This document shows, one piece after another, positions 1 to 5,442 of a DNA stretch of 5,442 nt. The stretch covers positions 1 through 5,442 of the forward strand of contig JBJOGS010000033.1 in the NCBI GenBank assembly GCA_046048095.1. The letters run 5' to 3'. Each line of letters starts with the position of its first letter. Position 1 is the stretch's first letter. The notes beneath the pieces are model-generated. The model did not search any database, was not told the DNA's origin, and saw only the letters and a program-made list of their open reading frames with translations. The translations under genes and the position numbers were made by a program. Source of the DNA: UBA3478 sp046048095. GTDB taxonomy: Bacteria > Bacteroidota > Bacteroidia > Flavobacteriales > Flavobacteriaceae.

Positions 1-747
1 GCTGAACTCATACACCTTGGCCTGATTGATTCGCGTTTTGACCTTTGTGTGGCGGATGAAATGGTTTCGGGCGATTCGTATGTGTCGAAAATGATTACTG
101 AGGCCCCTAATCAGCTGTATCACCTGACGCAAATGGGTTATCAGTCTTACTTCGTGGCTCAAGAAGAACTCGATCTCTACAATCAACTTTTTTTCGAAGC
201 CTATCGATTGGGTGACCTCACTACCGATATGCGCCGGGCTGAACCGCTCATGAGAACCATCAACCTGCTCAGTGTAGACTTGCACGCGGTGGCCGCTGCT
301 GAAATGGCAGGGCCAATGGGATATTCGCCAAACGGATTCTCAGGGCGTGAAATTTGTGCCCTGATGCGCTATGCCGGAATCGCTGATCAGTTGCGCCTAC
401 TTGGGTTATTTGAAGTGCCAAACACTGAAGCGGCTCAACTTCTATGTGCCCAAATGATCTGGTATTTTATGGAGGGGTACACGCTTAGAATTCGAGAGAT
501 TCCAGACACGCAAAGCGACGATTTTGTAAAGTTTAACGTTCCGATAGATCACGATAATTTAGTTTTTTATAAGTCGCTTCGCACCGAGCGGTGGTGGGTT
601 GAGGTGGCTAAGGGTGCCTTTGAAAAGGTTGCGCGCAGCGATGATCGGCCCTATCTTGTTCCGTGTTTAGCAAAAGATTATCAAACGGCTCTAAATAATG
701 AATGGCCTGATTGTTGGATACGCGCATCGCGCCGTTCGATGCAGTAA
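1..747 (+). CDS. Arginase/formimidoylglutamase-like protein, C-terminal part (5' end outside window)
   Basis: The frame is open from base 1 to the TAA at 745-747, giving 248 visible residues. The GTG at 49 is internal, because similarity to the family continues upstream of it. The fold call rests on two places where arginase-family metal motifs should be: IDSRFDL (visible residues 9-15), matching the usual DAHxD, and LLSVDLHAV (from about residue 89), matching SxDxDxxD. These are followed by SPNGFSGREICALMRYAG and a C-terminal part with LVFYKS, RWWVEV and LVPC, which resembles the arginase-like proteins of Flavobacteriia as I remember them. Family enzymes hydrolyse guanidino-type substrates such as arginine, agmatine or formimidoylglutamate with a two-manganese centre. 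Here several ligands are replaced, so catalysis is doubtful. It lies 45 bases upstream of gldK; from memory, such genes occur next to gldK in other Bacteroidota. The family call is fairly secure, the substrate unknown. Confidence 0.7.
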   Translation, partial: AELIHLGLIDSRFDLCVADEMVSGDSYVSKMITEAPNQLYHLTQMGYQSYFVAQEELDLYNQLFFEAYRLGDLTTDMRRAEPLMRTINLLSVDLHAVAAAEMAGPMGYSPNGFSGREICALMRYAGIADQLRLLGLFEVPNTEAAQLLCAQMIWYFMEGYTLRIREIPDTQSDDFVKFNVPIDHDNLVFYKSLRTERWWVEVAKGAFEKVARSDDRPYLVPCLAKDYQTALNNEWPDCWIRASRRSMQ

Positions 748-752
748 TTGTT

Positions 753-760
753 TAAATTTG
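753..760 (+). promoter_or_regulatory. Candidate Bacteroidota -7 promoter element (TAAATTTG) upstream of gldK
   Basis: TAAATTTG fits the Bacteroidota sigma-ABfr -7 consensus TAnnTTTG exactly. It lies in the only gap larger than 8 bases, between the arginase-like gene and gldK. Transcription would start near 765, leaving a leader of roughly 28 bases before the ATG at 793. The upstream -33 element (TTTG) is poor: the nearest candidate is TTCG at 735-738, only 14 bases upstream, where about 17-21 is usual. An 8-base match with four fixed T/G positions and a TA can occur by chance in an AT-rich gap, so the call is tentative. Confidence 0.35.
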
Positions 761-768
761 AAGTTGAA

Positions 769-779
769 GGCCCTTGGCC
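769..779 (+). other. Short GGCC-CTT-GGCC inverted repeat in the gldK leader
   Basis: Bases 769-772 and 776-779 can pair as a 4-bp G/C stem with a 3-base loop, ending 13 bases before the gldK ATG. If transcription starts near 765 it would lie within the leader. The stem is very short and there is no U-tract, so it is not a terminator; any effect on translation is speculative. Confidence 0.2.
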
Positions 780-792
780 AATAGTGTTATCT

Positions 793-2145
793 ATGAAAAT
801 GACTTTTCGCCCCAATACCTCACTGTTCTTATTGCTGTTTGCTTTTGGTCTAGTGGCTCAGGTAGCAGCCCAGCGCAATCCGTTCGATATTAAACGCATG
901 CGTGGATCAGAAGATGTGATGGTAGGCCCATTCAGTGGTACGTATGTGATAGGCGCTCAAGAAGATCCTTATGGAGTGGCGGATGCTCCTCGCAAAGAGG
1001 TCACCGTGAAGAAGTTTGTCATTGATGAAACCGAGGTAAGTAATAAAGAGTATCGACTGTTTGTGAAATATGTGCGCGACTCGATTGTGCGCACCAAGTT
1101 GGCCCGATTGGCTGAAGATTTGGGTCTTGACCGAGAAGACGACGGTATTGGTCGCTACGCCTACCTACCGGTAGACACGACTCAAGTGGCTGAACGCTAT
1201 GTTTATGAGAATTATATGTTGTTCAGCGATGATATGTATGCCGGACGCCGACTCAACTGGGATATCAAGCTTGAGTGGCAGCCTGAGGGGTATCCTGACA
1301 TTTATTATGCCGAGATCATGGACTCTATTTTTTTAGAGCCTTTTGAGACGTACAATGGCAAACGCATGATTGATGTCAAGCAACTGAAATACAAGTACAC
1401 TTGGTTTGATGCGAAAGCCGCCTCACGTGAGCCCGAGCGCAATCCAAGAGAATTTGTTCGTGAAGAGGTGGTGCCTGTGTATCCGGACACTTTAGTTTGG
1501 CTGAAAGACTTTGATTATTCGAAGAACGATCAGATGTTCAACGATTACTTTTGGCACGAGCGCTATGACGATTACCCTGTGGTGGGGGTGAATTGGGAAC
1601 AGGCTCGCGCTTTTTGTGATTTTAAAACGCATGCTATTACTGAAGGCTATAGAAAGTTAGGTAAACCTGTGGTTCCGGCTTACCGATTGCCTACAGAAGC
1701 CGAATGGGAAATTGCCGCCCGAAATGGCGACCCCGACGTGATTTTTCCGTGGGAGGGCGATAAGATGATTCAGAAAAACGGACGCTACCGCGCCAACTTC
1801 AAGCCCGACGGCGGCTACGATGCCGATGGAGAGGTGTACACCGCCAAGGTTAAAGATGCCCGTTTCTTTCAGCCGCCGAAGTCTAAGCTCTTACACATGG
1901 CCGGTAACGTGGCAGAATGGACGGCCTCGACTTACAACCCTGACAGCTACGAGTTCTTTTCACCGCTAAATCCTGATTACGTAAATCGCGATGATCCGAG
2001 AAAAACCGTTCGCGGCGGATCGTGGAAAGACATCGCCTACTTCTTGCGCGTGAGCACACGTGACTACGAACTCAAAGATTCTGCTCGTTCTTACATTGGC
2101 TTTAGAACGGTACGTGATTTTTCGCCACAAAAATTTGACAACTAA
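793..2145 (+). CDS. gldK: GldK/PorK, T9SS and gliding motility ring protein (FGE-sulfatase-like fold)
   Basis: GldK forms, with GldN, a periplasmic ring beneath the outer membrane that is essential for T9SS secretion and gliding. The ATG at 793 gives 450 residues and puts a hydrophobic signal sequence right at the N-terminus (core about 11-26, VAA before a likely cut near residue 26). The in-frame TTG at 748 would add 15 residues ahead of it and is disfavoured; the ATG at 799 is a possible alternative. The formylglycine-generating-enzyme-like fold starts around 40-95 (VIDETEVSNKEYR). After a long insert (about 100-255) typical of GldK, it resumes with YPVVGVNWEQARAFC (261-275), YRLPTEAEWEIAAR (297-310), MAGNVAEW (369-376), VRGGSW (406-411) and YIGFRTV (434-440). 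The paired catalytic cysteines of true FGE are absent (only Cys275), so the role is structural. No lipobox cysteine follows the signal peptide, unlike known GldK/PorK lipoproteins. GldJ shares the fold, but the gldLMN context and length favour GldK. Confidence 0.93.
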   Translation: MKMTFRPNTSLFLLLFAFGLVAQVAAQRNPFDIKRMRGSEDVMVGPFSGTYVIGAQEDPYGVADAPRKEVTVKKFVIDETEVSNKEYRLFVKYVRDSIVRTKLARLAEDLGLDREDDGIGRYAYLPVDTTQVAERYVYENYMLFSDDMYAGRRLNWDIKLEWQPEGYPDIYYAEIMDSIFLEPFETYNGKRMIDVKQLKYKYTWFDAKAASREPERNPREFVREEVVPVYPDTLVWLKDFDYSKNDQMFNDYFWHERYDDYPVVGVNWEQARAFCDFKTHAITEGYRKLGKPVVPAYRLPTEAEWEIAARNGDPDVIFPWEGDKMIQKNGRYRANFKPDGGYDADGEVYTAKVKDARFFQPPKSKLLHMAGNVAEWTASTYNPDSYEFFSPLNPDYVNRDDPRKTVRGGSWKDIAYFLRVSTRDYELKDSARSYIGFRTVRDFSPQKFDN

Positions 2146-2148
2146 ACT

Positions 2149-2772
2149 ATGCTATCACCTAAGTACATGAACATGGCCTACGGACTCGGCGCTTCAGTCG
2201 TTATCCTAGGGGCCCTTTTTAAGATCACTCACTTTGAGATCGCCGGAATTATCAACGGTTCACAGCTGCTCACTATCGGTCTAGTCACCGAAGCGATCAT
2301 CTTCGGCATTTCTGCCTTTGAAAAACCCGAAGAATCATACGATTGGTCACTGGTGTATCCGCAGCTAAAAAGTGGTTCGGCCACTGGTGCAGCACCTGAC
2401 TCGCCTGAAGGAATGCTTTCTAAGCGCATCGACGCACTGCTTAATGAGGCTAAGGTAGACGCGCAGCTCATGAAGCGCCTGGCAGACAGTATTGAAAACT
2501 TTGAGTCCTTGGCCAGACAGATTCAGCCTTCGGTGCAGGCCTTGAGTCAAACCGAGCGCTATGCCCAGCAATTGGCTCAGACCACAGATCAACTGCAGTC
2601 GCTGCAACGAATTTATGCTGCACAAGTAGAGAGCAACAGTAAACGCGCCGATGCCGAGCGAGATATTGCCGAGCAGTCTGCAGTGCTTAAGGCCCAGCTG
2701 CTTCCGCTTATCGAGAATATTCGTAGCCTCAACGAGGTGTATAGCTCGATGTTAACTGCGATGAAGAAATAG
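2149..2772 (+). CDS. gldL: GldL/PorL, inner-membrane T9SS proton-driven motor subunit
   Basis: GldL is the stator-like membrane subunit that with GldM converts the proton gradient into mechanical work for T9SS export and gliding. In known structures five GldL surround two GldM helices. The 207 residues match the family length. Two membrane helices lie at about 7-25 and 37-57, joined by the family signature GALFKITHFEI. Residues tied to proton flow or helix packing in Flavobacterium johnsoniae appear to be kept: Tyr11, Lys25, His28, Glu48 inside helix 2, and Glu58 in SAFE. The family sequence DWSLVYPQL (65-73) follows. The rest (about 85-207) is a cytoplasmic, charged, glutamine-rich region predicted to be helical coiled coil. 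The ATG lies 3 bases after the gldK stop, without a Shine-Dalgarno sequence, implying co-transcription. Confidence 0.96.
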   Translation: MLSPKYMNMAYGLGASVVILGALFKITHFEIAGIINGSQLLTIGLVTEAIIFGISAFEKPEESYDWSLVYPQLKSGSATGAAPDSPEGMLSKRIDALLNEAKVDAQLMKRLADSIENFESLARQIQPSVQALSQTERYAQQLAQTTDQLQSLQRIYAAQVESNSKRADAERDIAEQSAVLKAQLLPLIENIRSLNEVYSSMLTAMKK

Positions 2773-2773
2773 T

Positions 2774-4339
2774 ATGGCGGCAAGACCCAATGTACGACAG
2801 CGCATGATTAACCTCATGTATCTCGTGTTTATTGCGATGTTGGCAATGAACATGAGTAAAGAGGTGCTCTCTGCTTTTGGGCTACTCAACGAAAAGCTCG
2901 AACTCAGCGTGTCGAAAGCTGAGCAAACCAATGAGAGTTATCTTGGTGAGCTTGCGCTGCGTGCTTCAGAAAACAAGGCCAAATTCGGCGCCCTTTATGA
3001 GAACGCCCTGACCTTGGATGGCCTTTCTGGAGCGTTTTCTTCTGAGTTAGAAACCCTCAAGCGCAGTTTACTTGAGTCTGTGAGTGACCCCATGGATTAT
3101 GAGGTGATGGATACGAGTGACGCCCTAGATCGCCGCTTTTTTAAAGGAGAACAACTCAAAGAAGAAGGAGCCGCCTTCGTGACCGCCATTGATACGTATC
3201 GCGATTCAGTGCTCAGTCTGATCGGCGAGACGAATCCTGAGTTGCGCGCTGCGGTTCAAACCCGATTTGATACGGGCGATGCACAGCATGAAGTGACCAA
3301 CAGAGAGGGCCAACGCATGCATTGGTTGCGCTATAATTTTGAAGGATTTCCGCTCATTGCCTCGATCACGAAGATCAGTGCCCTGATTTCAGATGTGAAG
3401 GCTACTGAACAAGAAGTGCTGCAGTCGCTGCTTCAAGGGCAATTGACTGCTGAGGTCGCGATGACCAATTATACGACGCTGCTCGAGCAGTCTAAGGGCG
3501 CGTTTTTCTCAGACGAGACCTTTGATGGGGCGATTGTACTTGGAAGAAAGGATGCTACGACGCGTCCCAACACGGTGAATTTGTCGCTTGATGGGCAACC
3601 TTTGCAGGCAGGTCGTGATTTTGAAATTGAAGACGGACGAGTACGTTTAAAGGTGGCTGCGGGTAACCCAGGCGACCATACCCTTACCGGAACGCTCGTG
3701 TTTCTTGAGTCAGGAGAGCAAACCGAGGTGCCAGTGAACCTGCGTTTCTCGACGATCGCTAAGCCCAATATGGCCGTGATCTCGGCCGATAAGATGAATG
3801 TGGTGTATCGCGGGGTAGACAATCCGATTACCGTTTCGATTCCTGGGATTCCTGACAACAAGGTAGAAGCGACGGCCCCTGGGTTGAAGAAAATCAGCGG
3901 AAGCAGCTACAGCGTGCGACCTGGACAGGGCACCGAGCTTGTGATTCAAGCCAGCGGAGAGCTTCCGGATGGATCTCGAGTGCAAACGAGCACGCGTTTT
4001 CGCATAAAAGATGTGCCTGCTCCAAGCGGAACCGTTCGAGGTGAGAGCGGAAGCCTGCGTATGTCGCCCTCTGAACTCGAAAACACCTTTGTCGGTGCGC
4101 GTCTAGAAGACTTTGACTTTGATCTGCCGATTAAGGTGAGTGGATTTAAAATAAAGCTTCCGAATCAGCCTACCATTGAGGTCAACGGAGACCGTCTAGA
4201 CACGCGCGCGAAAGCCGCCGTGAGACGTGCCACACGAGGCGATATCGTGCGTATCTTTGATATTAAGACGGCTCCGGCCAATGATACGCGTTACTTTTTA
4301 AAACCCGCTTCTCAGGTTATTATTGAAATTGTAAACTAA
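2774..4339 (+). CDS. gldM: GldM/PorM, T9SS motor subunit spanning the periplasm
   Basis: GldM anchors in the inner membrane with one helix inside the GldL ring, and its dimeric periplasmic part reaches to the GldK-GldN ring, passing motor movement to the outer membrane. The protein has 521 residues, close to the roughly 515 usual for the family. The N-terminus RQRMINLMYLVFIAMLAMNM (8-27) is the highly conserved membrane helix, with Arg8 near the position of the functional arginine (Arg9) of F. johnsoniae GldM. A helical D1 domain follows (about 35-225, including WLRYNFEGFPLIASITKIS). Three beta-rich domains come next: D2 about 230-327, D3 from 330 (KPNMAVISADKMNVVYRGVDN is the family signature) to about 413, and D4 about 417-521. 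The gene starts one base after the gldL stop, so translation is probably coupled. Nothing is truncated or shifted. Confidence 0.96.
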   Translation: MAARPNVRQRMINLMYLVFIAMLAMNMSKEVLSAFGLLNEKLELSVSKAEQTNESYLGELALRASENKAKFGALYENALTLDGLSGAFSSELETLKRSLLESVSDPMDYEVMDTSDALDRRFFKGEQLKEEGAAFVTAIDTYRDSVLSLIGETNPELRAAVQTRFDTGDAQHEVTNREGQRMHWLRYNFEGFPLIASITKISALISDVKATEQEVLQSLLQGQLTAEVAMTNYTTLLEQSKGAFFSDETFDGAIVLGRKDATTRPNTVNLSLDGQPLQAGRDFEIEDGRVRLKVAAGNPGDHTLTGTLVFLESGEQTEVPVNLRFSTIAKPNMAVISADKMNVVYRGVDNPITVSIPGIPDNKVEATAPGLKKISGSSYSVRPGQGTELVIQASGELPDGSRVQTSTRFRIKDVPAPSGTVRGESGSLRMSPSELENTFVGARLEDFDFDLPIKVSGFKIKLPNQPTIEVNGDRLDTRAKAAVRRATRGDIVRIFDIKTAPANDTRYFLKPASQVIIEIVN

Positions 4340-4347
4340 CACACACC

Positions 4348-5307
4348 ATGGTCATGAGAACCTTACTCTTCGCCTTACTTATCACCGCCTCTGCTGCCGC
4401 CCAAGAACAAGGGCAGGCAAAGCTTTTTCAGGTGCCAAAGGGCGATGACAAGGCCCTTGCACCGATGGAGAATAACGACATCATTCGCTATGAAACTGTC
4501 GCCGATCGCTCGATTTTGTGGTCTAAAATCGTCTGGGAGCGCGCCGACTTGAATCAGCCAGAGAATATGGAACTCTACTTTCCGGTTGATACTATTCGCA
4601 CCGAAAAGCGTTCGTTGTACTACACCCTGCTCAAAGCCCTTAAAGAGCGAAAAGTGAAGGCTTATTCAGATTCGTATTTCGAAGCGTCTCGTAGCTATGA
4701 AGACCTGCTTCCGGCGATTCAAAAACGCGATACCACTTCTGCCGGTTTCGAACGCCTCAACCAGGGATACGCTTTAACCCGCGACTACATTAGTGAGCGC
4801 AATATTTCGGCTTATGACATTAAAGAATACCGCATCAAGGGGGTTTGGTATTTTGACAAGCGCCGCAGTGAACTGCGTTACCGTATTTTGGGAATCGCTC
4901 CTGTTGCCGTTGATGTGAACTTCTTAGATGAGGTGGCGGATGGTGAAACTATTGATGAGAGTTATCTGGTAGAGCTGTTCTGGCTATGGTACCCTGAAGT
5001 GCGTCCGCTGCTTGCCTCTACGCCGTCGTTTAATGCTGAGAATACCAACTTTCCGGTCTCATTCGACCGACTGCTCAACACCCGATCCTTCAAGGCTGAG
5101 ATCTATCAGACCGACAATGAGTTCGATAATATTGCTGAGTTACAGCGTGAGTTGCAGTTTCCAGATTTCTCTTCAGGTACCGATGAAGAAGAAAAGCGTC
5201 TAGAAGAGCGTAAGAAGTCATTTTTATTCTTAAAACGCGACGTCGAAAAGCAGCAGAAGGCGGGGTCTCAGCCCGAGGTCACGCTGAATCCGAAGCGTTC
5301 GAATTAA
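4348..5307 (+). CDS. gldN: GldN/PorN, periplasmic T9SS ring partner of GldK
   Basis: GldN is a soluble periplasmic protein that binds GldK to form the ring touched by GldM; it is needed for T9SS secretion. The protein has 319 residues. A signal peptide is clear: a hydrophobic core at about 5-15 ending in ASAAAQ, with a likely cut before Gln19. Family positions are kept throughout: ILWSKIVWERADL (56-68), ELYFPVDT (75-82), ISAYDIKEYRIKGVWYFDK (153-171), LRYRILGIAP (176-185), ELFWLWYPEVRPLLA (209-223), SFDRLLNTRSF (238-248) and IYQTDNEFDNI (252-262). The last 50 residues are charged and probably poorly ordered. An ATG two codons further (4354) would also fit the signal peptide, so the exact start is uncertain by two residues. 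The gap to gldM is 8 bases. Confidence 0.95.
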   Translation: MVMRTLLFALLITASAAAQEQGQAKLFQVPKGDDKALAPMENNDIIRYETVADRSILWSKIVWERADLNQPENMELYFPVDTIRTEKRSLYYTLLKALKERKVKAYSDSYFEASRSYEDLLPAIQKRDTTSAGFERLNQGYALTRDYISERNISAYDIKEYRIKGVWYFDKRRSELRYRILGIAPVAVDVNFLDEVADGETIDESYLVELFWLWYPEVRPLLASTPSFNAENTNFPVSFDRLLNTRSFKAEIYQTDNEFDNIAELQRELQFPDFSSGTDEEEKRLEERKKSFLFLKRDVEKQQKAGSQPEVTLNPKRSN

Positions 5308-5311
5308 TCTG

Positions 5312-5442
5312 ATGAAGGTCGACTGCCTGATTGTCGGCTCGGGCCTCGCCGGATTGTCCTTTGCAGAGACCCTCTATCAAAATGGGCGCAGTTTCAAGAT
5401 CATTAGTGACGACTCGCAACAAGCCTCTGAAGTGGCGGGCGG
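5312..5442 (+). CDS. FAD-dependent oxidoreductase (DAO-like), N-terminal fragment, cut by window end
   Basis: An ATG at 5312, four bases after the gldN stop, opens a frame that runs without a stop to the window edge (43 complete codons). The start MKVDCLIVGSGLAGLSFAET is a Rossmann dinucleotide-binding fold: a first beta strand, the glycine motif GSGLAG, then a helix. The second strand appears as FKIISDD, ending in acidic residues suited to the ribose of FAD. SEVAGG at the end resembles the region after the second strand in DAO-family proteins. The substrate cannot be told from so short a piece. The spacing suggests translation from the same mRNA as gldN. The dinucleotide-binding call is secure; DAO-family membership is likely but less sure. 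Confidence 0.8.
   Translation, partial: MKVDCLIVGSGLAGLSFAETLYQNGRSFKIISDDSQQASEVAG

Noticed and set aside
748..792. Extending GldK to a TTG start directly after the preceding stop codon
   Set aside because: The 15 added residues precede a complete signal peptide starting at the ATG at 793 and overlap the candidate promoter element; TTG is also a rare start.
2229..2625. Two minus-strand open frames within gldL
   Set aside because: They overlap each other and the conserved gldL frame; composition suggests antisense shadows.
2593..3431. The 13-mer CTGCAGTCGCTGC occurring in gldL (2593-2605) and gldM (3419-3431)
   Set aside because: Both encode Leu-Gln-Ser-Leu in helical regions with the same favoured codons; only two copies, so coincidence is the simpler reading.
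3469..3861. 130-codon open frame on the minus strand inside gldM
   Set aside because: It lies wholly opposite a strongly conserved gene, shows no recognisable domain and is serine/proline/threonine-rich as expected from antisense of gldM codons.
5012..5203. 63-codon plus-strand frame within gldN
   Set aside because: It is out of frame inside conserved GldN sequence and has no recognisable features of its own.
1..5442. CRISPR array, tRNA/rRNA genes, insertion sequence or phage signatures
   Set aside because: Nearly every base is taken by conserved coding sequence, and no spaced repeats, terminal inverted repeats or transposase motifs were seen.

Overview
The window carries the core gene block of the Bacteroidota type IX secretion system (T9SS) and gliding machinery, gldK-gldL-gldM-gldN (porKLMN in Porphyromonas). 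The genes lie in canonical order on the + strand. GldL, GldM and GldN are recognised from conserved sequence, and GldK from its FGE-like fold, its length and its position. This points to a member of Bacteroidota, most likely a flavobacteria-like lineage. Base composition looks balanced rather than strongly AT-rich, and Shine-Dalgarno sequences are absent, as is usual in this phylum. The species cannot be named from the sequence.

Layout: bases 1-747 are the 3' part of an arginase/formimidoylglutamase-like gene whose start lies outside the window. A 45-base gap follows, holding a candidate Bacteroidota-type promoter -7 element. gldK (793-2145), gldL (2149-2772), gldM (2774-4339) and gldN (4348-5307) then run with gaps of 3, 1 and 8 bases. 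After 4 more bases an FAD-dependent oxidoreductase gene begins at 5312 and is cut by the window end. The tight packing implies one transcript from gldK onward, perhaps including the oxidoreductase. No terminator is visible, and no gene-free stretch reaches 300 bases.

How the genes work together (family knowledge): GldL and GldM form an inner-membrane motor powered by the proton gradient. The long periplasmic part of GldM reaches toward a GldK-GldN ring under the outer membrane, and the motor energises protein export through the T9SS translocon and, in gliding species, adhesin movement. The ion-path residues expected in GldL and the membrane-embedded start of GldM are intact, so the motor looks functional.

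This is a known system, not a new one. The points that deserve a second look are a GldK whose signal peptide lacks the lipoprotein cysteine, an arginase-like neighbour that seems to have lost metal ligands, and the close linkage of an oxidoreductase to gldN.
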